This document shows positions 24,225 through 35,240 of a stretch of 64,000 nucleotides of DNA, piece by piece. The stretch is from Porphyra umbilicalis (taxonomy: Eukaryota > Rhodophyta > Bangiophyceae > Bangiales > Bangiaceae): NCBI GenBank assembly GCA_002049455.2, contig KV918773.1:62001-126000 (forward strand). The letters are read 5' to 3'. Under the pieces are notes generated by a model. The model was not told where the DNA came from and did no database searches. It was given only the letters and a program-made list of their open reading frames with translations. Within the stretch, counting starts at the first letter, position 1. Each line of letters starts with the position of its first letter. Both the position numbers and the translations under genes were made by a program.

Positions 24225-24617
24225 TGTAGCATATCTCTGCTCCCAATTGGCAATTGGCCACGAGTAGCCCCCTTGACTGGCCGAATCCACGGACTTGTGT
24301 GACTCGGCTTGTGGCACGCCCTTTGGGGGCTTACTTCCGCATTGTTTATTTTTTATTGCTTGTTTGCTTGCCTGTCTTATCTGTCTGCCGGCACTCATTA
24401 CGATCGCTTGATCGGATGGTCGATCGACCAGTGCCGTTGTTTCTATTAAACCACCGTGGGTCCGGGGTCGCCGTCGTGGGCACCACCCGGCTCCCCATCG
24501 GATGCCCTTCAACAAAAGGTCTTCTTCCTCGCCGCGACGGCGATGGAACTCGCTTTATTGCTTGGCTACGGTCGGTCTCAGTACACTGGTAATTGAACTA
24601 ACGTTATTAATACCACA
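24225..24617 (+). repeat. gypsy-1 3' LTR
   Basis: Begins TGTAGCATATC, ends AATACCACA, is 393 bp like its partner, and is followed by the CCCAT duplication. Confidence 0.92.
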
Positions 24618-25707
24618 CCCATGCTGTGTAGTACCGCGCAGCAAGTGCCCACCTGCACTAGCGTCTCAACACGACGGAAGCGCGCGGGTTGCTCCAGAAC
24701 GTTCCGCTCCTAACAGAGGTAGAAGTAGATGCGCTCTGCGTCCTTACGCCTTCGTTCCTGACGGGAGGCAAAGTACTGCTTCTTCTCGCTCTCCCACATC
24801 GACGTGCCGATTGGGATTGCCCACTTGGGGTAGATGCCGTCACACAGCACGTACGGTAACGTGCGCTCTACATCATTCACTGTGTAGGGGATGGGGGGAG
24901 AAAAAGAACCTGAAGACTTTGAATTGAAAAAGGGAGAGAAGCCATGACGTCCAAATCATTCATAGTGCCGGGTAAGCCAACGTAAAAATGCCATAGGTAC
25001 ATATCTTTGTCGGCCACAGTCTCCATGACAATGGATCGCTTCTTTGTCTTCCCTGGGTATTGGCCATGAAAGGCCACGGGACACATCCGCCAAACTCAGT
25101 GGGAGCATGCCACGCACCCAATGCATCCCAGGAAGCCCGCGCACGCACAGTCGTTCATAACGCGCTGCAGATCTGCTTGTGTGGGCTCACGTAGATAAAC
25201 AGGTTTGTACTTCTCAACCACAAAGCGTGTAAAGCGATGAACAGTCTCGTTAGTAGTCGAGTCCGACAGTCGAGCGTACTCATCTACCTCGTCAGCAGAA
25301 AATCCATATGCTAGCACACGGAGAGCGGCCGCCGCCTTCTGCAGAATAGAATATTGCTTGTCTCCTGTCGCATTCACTCACTGCTGAAAATAGGGCACGG
25401 ACAATATATCTCGGTGAACACTATCAAACACAATGCGAGAAAGACGGAAGCGACGCTCAAAGTCCTTCTTGTCATACGTGGGCGGTCGGCCATCGACACC
25501 AAAGCAGTCGCGCAGAATGCCCCTCTCCCCACAGGAAAAATCACGAAGCTTGTTAGACGACCTCCCAGGAAGCGACCCCCTCCGCTCTGCACCGTCGGAT
25601 CTCGCGATCGCGCTATCAAGAAGAAAGTCATGGTGCTCAACGGCCGACAGCGCCGTGGCGATATCGTCGTTGTCGTCGTTCGAAAATGCCGTGGCAACAG
25701 CAAGCAT
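24618..25707 (-). pseudogene. PIF/Harbinger transposase, 5' part
   Basis: ATG at 25707. In order: GRSSNKLRDF, PTYDKKDFERRFRLSR, LQKAAAALRVLAYGFSADEV, YLREPT, WRMCPVAFHGQYPGK, LWHFYVGLPGTMNDLDVM (second catalytic Asp), CDGIYPKW and QERRRKDAER (terminal Glu), all DDE_Tnp_4 landmarks. It is broken by TGA at 25378-25380 (before VNATGDK) and TGA near 25096 where HW is expected. The first catalytic Asp site (GSIDC in the family) reads GCVAC, so the enzyme is dead. A small intron probably lies near 24935-24895. The frame reaches LHSMGV at 24618, the edge of gypsy-1. Confidence 0.85.
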
Positions 25708-25729
25708 AACCTAGGCATCATCCGAGTCT

Positions 25730-26300
25730 GACATGATGCTCAACAGGTCATGGGGGGCGTGTTGTGGATGGGAGTTGGGATGGGTAAGAACAAGAAGACG
25801 GCCAGCCGTTGGGCTGTGCAATCGGGCGCGGGCGTTTCCCGCGAGCACAGTGGCAGTGGAGGCGATCGAGGCTTCCTACCCTCTATCCAGTATGTCCCCT
25901 GTTTTGTCTTGTCGTATCATTGCTCTTGTTTCTTAGTCTTTTCCTGTCTCGATATCTCGAACTGTCGTTTGATGTGGGTTTGGATGGTACGGTATCTGTC
26001 GCGGTCTTTGTGCCGTGTTTGTGGACATACCAGCCGACTGGCACCCCCACTCGCGTTGTTGCCGCCGTTAGTACATGGTCAGCTGTGATGGGTGCTCCGT
26101 TTGATTGTTTTTATGGCCGTAGTCCCAGCCGTTGCCCCTCCGAAAATAAAACAGAACAGCATCAAAGAGTGGTCTGCATGGGCCGCCAGGTCCCCGTCAT
26201 CCCTATGAAATTAGCGCAATGATAATCGACCCTTGATAACAGGAGCATTAAGTGTGTGTCTCGCGATCTCCTAACGTCTGACCTCGAGATCAGGTCCGTG
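25730..26300. other. No recognisable gene
   Basis: Between the transposase start and the right-hand palindromic repeat. Only short frames, none with motifs. If the Harbinger unit is real this would be its left-promoter/terminal region. Confidence 0.4.
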
Positions 26301-26329
26301 CACCCGAACAACTTTTGTAACAGGAGTTC

Positions 26330-26465
26330 CTTTGTTCATGTGCCGTGCCGTAACAGGGGCCTGAACGGGTTTTCCTCCCGTCCAGGATGACCATTGTTCT
26401 GTCAATGCCAGGCAGCCGCTTCGCTGGGGGGGGCGGCGCTGCGGGCAATGCCAGGCAGAAATTTC
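26330..26465. repeat. Palindromic dispersed repeat, right copy
   Basis: Carries CAATGCCAGGCAG twice (26402 and 26447), a G8 run, and CCTGAACGGG with CCCGTCC hairpin arms. Related to 12345-12480. The reverse complement of 26355-26415 aligns with 12390-12440. Confidence 0.45.
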
Positions 26466-26569
26466 GCAAGGGGCGGCGGCACTGGCTGTGTCGCCAGAGC
26501 CCGTTGTGGCTGGAGCACTGGGGGGTTCTTCGGGCACAGCTCCCACCGATGTTCAATTACATTACTTAA

Positions 26570-28050
26570 ATGCAACTTTACATGTGTAGATGGAAAGCAA
26601 CTACCAACACGTCGGGCACGCGTTGCATAATTGTAGTCTGCCTATCCATGCTTCGCATTAATACAGTTAAAGTCCCTGGTGTATTAATCCGACTATAATT
26701 ATTCCCTCTAAACCCTGCTCTTTTCGCCCAGTCAAGACCGTACGCCAGGCACGGTTGGGTGCCCATGTTTGATAAATCAAACACCTAACATCTTCATCAA
26801 TACAATAGTTTGTCTGCGGTCGATTGCAGGACGCTCTCATGATGCTCCAGAAGCGCCTTCTCATTCGGACTTGGAGTCGCACCAGCACTCGGGGCTTGAC
26901 TTGTCTCATAGACTTGGTGACCGTGCCGCCAGAGGGACTCTGATCGTCGGAAACCTGGTGCCGCCTGACGAATTCCGAAAGATACCTGTCGAGCCCGAAC
27001 GCGACGAAATAGTTAAGCGCTCATCCAAGGACACGTCCGGGAGACGAATCCCGAACGAATGGCTTTATTCGTCCTGCAGTGGAATCGAGCTCCCACAGAC
27101 GACTCTGAGCGGGGGTGCTCTTCTGTGGCCCTGACTGCCTTTTCGCACAGTGGGCCGCGGCTGTCGTGGGGTATCGAGGCAGTGGGCAGGCCCTGTGGGC
27201 ACCTGGTAGACGGTGTTGTTAAATAAAGTCACGAGCCCGCACGGCTGTACACTCCGACGTGCGCCGGAGGCCTGCGCTTTTCTGTCAATCTCTGGATTCT
27301 GCCAATCTGGGCCCACGCTGTGCAGGAAAACGGGGAGAGCAGCGTCAGCTACAGGTTGGAAGGGTCGAGGACGGAGTTGTGTGGAAGTCGGTGCTGCTTT
27401 GAAGCGTTTGCCACAAAATTCGCTGACCGCGCGTGCCCAGGCCATGTCAAACGGCTGTACACCACCGCCGAGGCGCACCTTTGTGTTCGAGGAAGGAAGC
27501 CGTCATTCGAGTCTAGCATCAGCCGAGGTTTAAGGAGACTTCTCGACACGAGCGTCTAGCACACCTCCGAGCTCCTGTCGTTGCGGCTGACAGTGGGTTA
27601 CGCGCCAATGGGGTTCCATGTAGGACTCTACCGTGGCGTGCATGACGCAGGCTCGTACCATCTACTCCGCGTCGCTGAGGGTGCAACCTGCGCGGTGTGT
27701 TGAGACTGTTGGCTGCAGCACGGCAGGAAATGAACACGGTGTTTTAGAAAAGTAACATTGATGATAAAGATTGTAAGAAGTCCGCAGTGGGGGGGATGGT
27801 GGGAAGCTGGCCACTGTGGACATTGAGTACACGAAAGCTACACGTGCATCTGGGCAGACGTAAGCAGGCAGGCCACCTGGAACATTGCTTCTGTCAAACA
27901 GCATGTTTAGGCTCTACAAAATTTAAAGAGTCGCCCTCTTTTCTCTTCTCGGTTCATTCCCGACCCCGCCGTCCTCCTCTCGGGCCCCAGGCGCACGCCA
28001 CTTTCTCGTTTGCCACTTGCAGGGAGTCGCAAGGCCCCACCCGGTCTCTG
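26570..28050. other. No recognisable gene
   Basis: About 1.5 kb with several short frames on both strands, none with recognisable motifs. Some minus-strand frames (27065-27478) could be decayed exons of the neighbouring transposon-like gene, but nothing supports it directly. Confidence 0.4.
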
Positions 28051-28051
28051 C

Positions 28052-28696
28052 TCAAGGGGCGTCCGTGATGCTGTTGGTCGTCCAGAGGAAGAACGCATTC
28101 GTAAAGAAGCGCTGCTCTGCTCGCTCTCGAGGTGAGTCGGGGAAGGTCGTCGGCGTCGACGTCGTGCCCCAACGCTCGGCCAGGTCCTCAAAATCAGGGA
28201 CCACGTGCTCGAGCCGCACCACGTCCGACAGTGGGACAAGGACCAGCTCTGGGAAGCAAGTGGCCGGACCCAGGACCCACATATTACTCCTGCAGATGAA
28301 TGATGTCAATACGCAACCCGGACGCGCATCAGCGTCCTCTAGGCGCTAGGCGACGACAAAGTCGCAGCGCCGCCCGTCGACGGCACGTTGGAGTAGGCGC
28401 GAGAGCCCAAGTTGGGGCTCGACGCCAGGAACAGCGCCGGTCACTTTGTAGAGAACGTGGTCCCACCACGGCTTGTGGTAAAGCTCGCGCGTGGCTCGAA
28501 AAAGCTGCCCGACCGGCCGCAAGCGCCACTCGAGCCGTGCGTCAAACTTGAGCGAGTTTGCTGTAATCAGCTGAGAAGTAGCAGAGCACCCCGCAAGGTT
28601 GCGGTGGCTCTTGAGCAGGCTCGGGAGGTGTTGCAACCGGCTGCCGTCCGCTGTTTCCACTTGCGCCACCGTCGCACGCTTGCCAGAGATGTGCAA
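28052..28696 (-). pseudogene. Transposon-like coding block, C-terminal part
   Basis: One minus-strand frame with a single TAG at 28346-28348. Upstream of it: KFDARLEWRLRPVGQLF, LYHKPWWDHVLYKVTG and VDGRRCDFVVA. Downstream: RLEDADARPG, MWVLGPATCFPELVLV, DVVRLEHVVPDFEDLAERWG and RFFTNAFFLW. A good acceptor (TGATTACAG) lies before NSLKFDARL, so the exon probably starts near 28560. The regular alternation of hydrophobic and charged residues and a run of typical codons argue for real coding. I do not recognise the family for certain; it looks like the C-terminal region of a large DNA-transposon protein whose earlier exons lie at 30381-32760. Confidence 0.45.
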
Positions 28697-28709
28697 TCGT
28701 CGGCCGGTG

Positions 28710-28772
28710 GATCGTCGGCGATTCTGCCCACTCGCTTTTTCGGGTTACTTCTTGGTAACTTCGAGGCGACAC
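28710..28772 (+). repeat. Inverted repeat, left arm of GC-rich island
   Basis: The sequence TCGGCGATTCTGCC ... GGTTACTTC ... GGCGACACAG aligns at about 70% with the reverse complement of 30645-30712. The pair encloses a GC-rich 1.9-kb segment. Confidence 0.45.
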
Positions 28773-28791
28773 AGGCGCGAGCTGTGTCGCC
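28765..28791. repeat. Perfect 10-bp stem hairpin
   Basis: GGCGACACAG, seven-base loop GCGCGAG, then CTGTGTCGCC. The GGCGACACAG arm recurs at the other inverted-repeat arm near 30650. Confidence 0.7.
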
Positions 28792-28863
28792 AAGAAGTCG
28801 CCAACAGGGGCTACAAAGAAGGTCATACGGTGGATCCAAGGGGACACCCAAGCAAACGGATAG

Positions 28864-30334
28864 CTAACCGGTTTCTCCGGTTTCAGGCATAATATGCGAA
28901 ACACGTTTACCACTGATTTTGGGTATATGTTTCAGTCCTATTTGGCGGATGCAGATTTGTTGATCCAATTTTGTGCCAATCAACGACTGACACGAGACCA
29001 ATTTTATCACGGGGACACGTTGAGGCGGCGCTTCCCGCCGCTGCCCCACCGCCGGTGCAGTTCGCCACCTTGAGGCCGGCAAAAGCCGCCGTGGCCCTGC
29101 AATCGCCCGAAGGCGGCCGGCCGCGCCCACCCACCGTCGCAGAGTCGCCACCGCCGAGTCACTGCCACCGTCGGCTGCCGCGGCGCCGCCCCTGCGCGGT
29201 CTGCCTGTCGCCCGCGGGCGCGAAAACCGCGACAGCCGGCGCGGCGCCGCCCCCTGCCGCCTCTGGCGCCCGCCCCCCACACGGGTTCGACGCGGCGCCG
29301 GCGACGCCGTCCCCCCCCCCTGCCGCGCGAACCTCCTTGGCCACCAAGACCACCGCCGCCGCCGCGTCGCTGTCGCCACCCACCGCCGCGGCTTGCTGCC
29401 GCCGCCGCCGACACCGCCCACCGCCACAGAACGTCCGCCCACTTCGCAGCGCCGACAATGCGGCAGTTGCGGCCGCCGACTGCCGCATCGCCGCCGCCCC
29501 TTGTCGCCGCCGCCGCCTCGTACATTTGCGGCTGCGGCGGCGACGCGTGGCGTTGGCGGCCGACGCCGCCGCAACGCCCGACTCCGCCGCAGCTTACCGC
29601 CGCCGCGGCCGACTCCGCGCACGTCCCCCGCACTTTTGCCTCCCACGGCCCCCCCGCGGCGGGAGGCAGGGGACGCGATCCCGCTCCTCTCCGCCGCCGC
29701 TGTCTGCCACCTAACCGCAGCCGGCCGCGGACCGCGCCGGCACTACGCTGCCACACGTCGCCGCCAAACCGCCGCCGCCCGCCGCCGCCTGCCGCCGCCG
29801 TCCCGCCGCCAGTGGCCGGCGCGACCGACCGCCCCGGCGGGCCAGCCTCACCGCGGCCGCCACCGGTGCGTCCTGCCGCCGCCACCCTTGCCGCCCCGCC
29901 GTCGCCGATCCGGCGAAGCTACAGTCCCGGCGGCGGCCTCCGCCACCGCCGCCACTCTTCGGCGGCGCCAGCAGACGCCGCCGTGTCCGCTGCCTTGGCC
30001 GCGACCCACAGCAGCCGCCCCCACCGCCGACCCGCCTCCCCTCCCCCCCCCCTTTCTCAGCCGCCGCCGTCTCCTCCGAGGCCATGTCCACCGCCATCAC
30101 CACCGCCGCCGCACAGGCCGCGACCCGAGTCGGTGTCAACGCGCAGGCGGCGGGGGCGGGGTTTTGCCGCCGGCCGCGAGGGTTGCCCTTCGCGGCATCG
30201 GTAGTGGCGGCTGGGGTCTCTCCCGCCCCCCCACGTGCTCTGGGGGCATTTATTGGAGAAGTCGCGACCGCCAACCAGTCATATTACTGATAACACCCGG
30301 GTACACGAGCAGAACAAAACGGACATGGCTCTGA
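28864..30334. other. GC-rich trinucleotide island
   Basis: CCG/CGG-dense sequence with long overlapping frames on both strands (Arg/Pro/Ala-rich on plus, Gly/Arg/Ala-rich on minus) and no domain. It separates coding blocks of the same minus-strand transposon-like gene and is bracketed by imperfect inverted repeats, so it may be an inserted element. Confidence 0.4.
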
Positions 30335-30380
30335 TCCAATGAAAATCGTCTCTAAACACCTCGCCGCAGGACGGAAACAC

Positions 30381-32760
30381 TCAACCTCGGACGTCGAGGC
30401 CGGTCGCTGCTGTCCTCACCATTCCGCGCTGACAGTGATCTCTCCTGAGTGCACCAGGGGCGAAGCCCCTTCTGAATTCGTGAAATTGCGTCATTACAGT
30501 GATACACAAGTCTGAGACTTTGCCGAGTGAGCTTGATTCTCGTTGTCTTAGCCGTCGTACATGCCATCCGAACTGAATAATTGTATCTCCACAACCCCGA
30601 CAGGCCATTCCAAGTCGTAGGCTCCGGTTTCGAAGGGGCACCACACTGTGTCGCCCCCAAATCGCTTGAAGGTAACCTAAGAAGCGCGATGGCAGAACCG
30701 CCGAAAATCGTGCTCCAGAGACGTCGGCAGGACCGTCGTTCACCTCATCCTGCACCTCAGACTCAGTTGGCGACTCGACAGGTACGCCGTCGAATTCTCC
30801 AGCGGTGGCAAGCTTGTCAAAGACGTTGAGCAAGTCCAGCTCAGGGCTCCCGCGAGGTGGGCCCATTTTGTTCCCGTCGTCGTTGTTGGTGTCGGTCACT
30901 CCGTCATCGAAGCCGCATCCGTCGCTTGTGCCAGCTGAAGCGTTGTCCCTCCACCTTTCCACCACGGGGTCTGCCGCACCGCTCGCAGCGCCACCGGCAA
31001 TGTCTGACTTAAGTTCGTCACCAGATTGGCACCAGTGAAAGGCGTCTGTCTTGACGATGTGCGCGAGTGTTTTTCTCCGCACGTTACATCTGCAGCAAAA
31101 CAGATGCCGTCTGCTTGTTGGTGTTGTCCCACATATTTTTGACGAGGTCGTGACGCGCCTCGTTCAAGGATGTGTCGGCCTCGATGACGTTACCGCGCAG
31201 CAGAAGCTCAGGAAGGAGGTGGTACGCCAAGGCGTGGAACTTTGTAGTTTGTACCGCGCCGAAGAGCGTGACCACGTACTTCGTGACAGAGTCAAACGAC
31301 TCCTTCGACAAAGTCTTAGCTTCCACCTCGTTTATCTTGTATCCCTCCTCCTTGTTGTCCCTAAATAGCTTGCCCATGAAGGCGGCTGCACGAAAGACGA
31401 CTTCGAGAACAACATCGTGCGTCGGCTTGCTGCCAAATGCAACCTTGGACTCAGCGCTGGTGGTGACAAGGTTCGGCACTGGGGCGAAGTCCTCTGCTTC
31501 CTCTCCGGCGGACATCGAGTTGTCGGTCCCGGCGTCTCTGTAGGTGGCGTCGCTGGAGACACTGGCCGTGTCGTTTGACAAAGCGCTCGATGCGTTCAAC
31601 GATTCGCCGCTGGGGGCACGGGTGTCGGACGTGGAGCTTCCAGAGTCGCCTGCGACCCGCGCACTGCAACCAGCCGTTGTGGCGCGGCGAGAGCGCTTGC
31701 TGCGGCCGCGCGCTGCTGCCTGCCGTGCTCGTTTTTTTCCGAGGTCGACGGGTGCTGTTGAATGCTGTTGCGGACGAGACACCATTCCTGCCACCATAAA
31801 CTTCAGCACCATCAGACCGTGACGCCACGATTTCTCCGTAAAGGTGGCCTTCTTATTGCCCTTGGTGACAAGGTAGCTGCGCACAGCGTATTGGAAAAAT
31901 AAATGGAGCACAATGCAGAGAAGCAGCTTTCTGAATGCAACCAGGTAGCCTTGTGTTCGTGGTTATGGTCCTCGCCAACGCGCCAAGGACACACGAAGCG
32001 GCGAGGCACCCACTCGAACATTCCTCGCGGCAGACCAGTCGGCGCCGCGCACTCGCAATCTGTTGACAATGGCGACCCAACAAGCTGCACACGGAGAAAA
32101 ACAACGTACCCGGGAGCCGTGGTGGAAGCGTCTGGCAGGCGGCGTTCATACCGAGCGTGTTCGGCCATCGCCACAATCGCCTTACGCCAGAGGCCAATTC
32201 GGGACATGCCGCCTTTACACAGCACCTGTAACAGAGCGGGCATCGTAATTTCAAGTACACAAACAATACCGATTATCATGACCTGGGACGCAACGAACAG
32301 TTCGCATGTAAAATGACACTCGGCGCGCATGCAAGAGCAGAGCGCGGGTGCGGGCGTCAAAGGTTAGCAACTCATTGACACTGACATTGCCATTTCTGAC
32401 TGTGAGGACAATATAAGCGGCAAAAGGATCACGCAAAACAGGGCGCTCATACAGACATGGGACAGTTCGAAGAGGAAGAGGACACATATATGGAGGAGGT
32501 CGAACCCGAATATGTCATACATGTCCCGGATGCCAGTGCAAAGACCGTGAACTGCCGCCAGCAACAAGCAATGGTAACATTAGACGTATATGCCGAAAGC
32601 TTCTCCAGCCTGGCGGCGCTGCCATCACTCTTGAACAAGTTGGCAGACAACAGGTGCGCCTCGACGTTACAGAGCTTCTCTCGTTGGAGTTGGTCGCGGT
32701 GGGGATAACCCGACTGGCTCTTTTCCAGCATGCAATGACTTCACTGGTACATGCAACCAA
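30381..32760 (-). pseudogene. Multi-exon transposase-like gene of unknown family
   Basis: Several minus-strand coding blocks appear in order. 32731-32447 has HRDQLQREKLCNVEAHLL and, in an adjacent frame, GLCTGIRDMYDIFGFDLLH. 32360-32100 has CKGGMSRIGLWRKAIVAMAE, and in a nearby frame GMFEWVPRRFVCPWRVGEDH. 31911-31084 (275 residues) has EKSWRHGLMVLKFMVAGMV, a Ser/Thr/Arg-rich linker, then FGAVQTTKFHALAYHLLPEL, LLLRGNVIEADTSLNEARH and NTNKQTASVLLQM. 31082-30381 continues one base shifted with an acidic region. The FHALAYHL ... NEARH pattern recalls the C-terminal region of large eukaryotic transposases (KDZ or En/Spm type), but I cannot assign a family. Frameshifts mark it as broken, or introns remain unresolved. 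Confidence 0.4.
30645..30712 (-). repeat. Inverted repeat, right arm of GC-rich island
   Basis: The reverse complement reads TTCGGCGGTTCTGCC ... GGTTACCTTC ... GGGGGCGACACAG, matching the left arm at 28710-28772. It overlaps the RFSAVLPSRFLGYLQ part of the minus-strand coding block, so it could alternatively reflect duplicated coding sequence. Confidence 0.45.
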
Positions 32761-32963
32761 TCATCCTCAGTCCACGGAGGTGCCGCTCCTCGGGCTGGTA
32801 CGCGGCGTACAGCACGATGCGCGGGACCACCTACACTGCTCCCTCCCCTGGCAGGACCCAAAGGACCCCAGTTTGACTGGCGGCGATGACGTCGTGCAGG
32901 AGATCGACCAAACAGCGCTAGAGCACCTCATTCCTTAGCATCCGCGCGCGCGTCTTCTCCTCA

Positions 32964-34464
32964 TCACTTTAGTTCTTTGGCTTGATCATGGGGCTGAAGC
33001 CGACGGTCATCCACTTCACCTTGACGGTGAAAATGCAAGGGAAAAGTACCCGGATTGGGTACACGAAAACAGATGCAAACAGAAACGGCAAGCACGTGTA
33101 CAAGCAACAGCCAAAAGAAATCATTGCGCACGGGTAAGGCGGGGATCAAGTACGCGTCAGGCCGGATGAGCGGCACACGAGACCTCGACACCCAAGCAAG
33201 AGCGTCAGCCTAAACCAAAGACGTGGTATGCACACTTACTCTCATTCTTGGACACCATAGTAGCGTCGAAGGAGAATTGCCTCGCCATGGTAAAGACCTT
33301 CAGTGGCTTGCCATTGAGGAAGCGGCCGGCGTGCATTCGATCGACGTCATCCTGCTCGCGGAGGTACACATCGCTGTCAAGCGACCCGGACGGGAGGACT
33401 GACCCGTCGGCGGCAACCTTGCGTTGGCCACGCACGCAGCGCGACGTGGCGCGCTTGAAAGTGTTGAATGCCGCGCGCGTGAATTCACGGCTGTAGAATT
33501 TGTTGACGTCCTCGCAATTGCCAATATCCGACACGTGCGACCGCTGCTCAGCCAAACAGCGTGAGGTCTCGCCCTTCAGCGAGTTGACGAATGATGTATC
33601 GGGTGTCAGAGCCGTCTCCAGAAGCCAGACTGCGACCTCCAGCTCCGCTTGTGCCGCCAACACAACAGCGTTGATGCGCTTGCGCAGGTTGGTATTCTTG
33701 CGAGGCCTTGCCGGCGCCTGACCCGCCGACAATTTGGCAGTCGCCGCTGAGAAATAAAACACCGCCGCCACCGGTGCTGCAGAGCATCCTCCGGCCGAGG
33801 TGTCGCCGTCCGAATCGCTGCCTTGATCCTCCATAAGCTCCTCCAAGACCCTTTCAAGTGCGGCCACTTCGGCGTGGCGCTGTGCGAGGAGAGCCGCCCG
33901 CTCAGCTCGCACAGCCGTTTGGTAGTCCTCGGCTCTCGCGTTTTGTGACAGGCCATTGCCACCGGCGGACATTGCAAAGAACCGCATGTCCTTGAGTGCG
34001 CTTGTGTCGAACGCCGACGACTGAGTTGCTGACGACGGGACGAGCAGTCGCGTCCGCTGCATGTCGCCGAATGCCTCGTAGTAGCTGCGCACTTTCTCAG
34101 CGGTTGTGCGCAAAACCGGCACGGATGGCGCATTGGACGGTGTCGTCGAACAGGTAGACACTACAACAGCGCCGTATTGGCATCCAGGTTGCGCACCGTT
34201 GCAGAGAACAGAATCCCGCCCGTCGACATGTTGACGGAAAAAGGAGAAGCTCATTGGCGTTGCCGCGGTTTTCTGCGCTTCGCGCGATGCAGGAGGGACA
34301 GCCGACAAGGTGGGCGGCTCGACAGAGGGCGCCTCTGCGGTTTAGCCCATCTCCTTCTGGTGCTGGTTCATGAGATGCTGGACGGAATGTCCGTGACGCA
34401 CAAACCGCCGAAGGCAGTGTGGGCAGCGGTTATCGCCTTCTCTTTCAATGTCAGCGTCCATCAT
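32964..34464 (-). pseudogene. C2H2 zinc-finger, coiled-coil protein, two exons
   Basis: ATG at 34464 starts MMDADIEREGDN followed by the C2H2 finger CPHCLRRFVRHGHSVQHL with the second His soon after. A single TAA at 34342-34344 interrupts the frame, which then runs open to a consensus GTAAGT donor (33239-33234). Exon 2 (33019-32964) follows a pyrimidine-rich acceptor ending TCAAG, keeps phase, and ends DQAKELK-TGA. About 426 residues in all. After the finger come a helical Ala/Glu region (AERAALLAQRHAEVAALE), an acidic SDSDGD stretch and a Lys/Arg-rich C-terminal half (YLREQDDVDRMHAGRF). I do not recognise the family; a DNA-binding partner of the adjacent transposase-like gene is plausible. 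The TAA may be a recent nonsense change. Confidence 0.6.
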
Positions 34465-34509
34465 GAACGACCGCAAGTTCGCGTGTTAGGTCGTTGCGAC
34501 ACAGCGTCA

Positions 34510-35240
34510 CTAAGTAGAGAAGAACGGCTGTGGCTGGAGCCGCGCCACGAGCTTCGTCGGTGACGGCGGCCGCAGTCTCCGATCGGGGCCGCCGACAGAC
34601 CCAACTAGTGGTCGTGCCAGAGGGGACAGCCTGCCGCCGCCGCGGCTAACCGCGACGGGCTTTTGCAGTTGCGGTCGCCGTCGACGCAGCGGCGAGGGCG
34701 GTAACGCAAGCCGTCGCAAAAGAAGCGGCGGCGGTACACGCATCGGCGCGGCGTCCGCGGGTGTCATCAACTGCTCTATCCGCTGCGAACAGCGGCACAC
34801 CTTGGCGCTGCCATCCCATGCAGAGGCCGGAACAGCTGCCGCACACAGCGAGGGCGGCGCTTGCCACCGACGCCTGCCTCTTCGGTGGCGGCGGCCGCCG
34901 TTTTTGACTAGGACCGACCGACCCAACTCGTGGTCGTGCCGGAGGCCGCAGCCGGCCGCCGCCGCGGCTAACCGCGACGGACCGTCGCAGGTGCGGCCGC
35001 GGCCGATGCAGTGGTGAAGGCGCCAAAACCAGCCGCTGAAGAAGAAGCGGTGGCTGTTCCTGCGTCGGCGGCGGCGACAGTTGTCGCCTGGTGACCGCGC
35101 CGCCGCCGACGGCGGAAGACCTCGCACAGGACTTGAAATGGCCTCGCCACCCCGGCCGCGGAGACGGTGTTGGGCCGCACAGTTAGCCTTTCCTCCTCCA
35201 CACCGGCGCCGCTCCTACGGCAGAGCACCGGGACCACGCG
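34510..35240. other. GC-rich island with 322-bp direct repeat
   Basis: CCCAACT-GTGGTCGTGCC and GCGGCTAACCGCGACGG recur at about 34600 and 34922, giving a 322-bp period. The minus strand is open for 205 codons (34510-35127) and repeats the VAVSRGGGRL motif, but no domain is recognisable. Confidence 0.45.
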
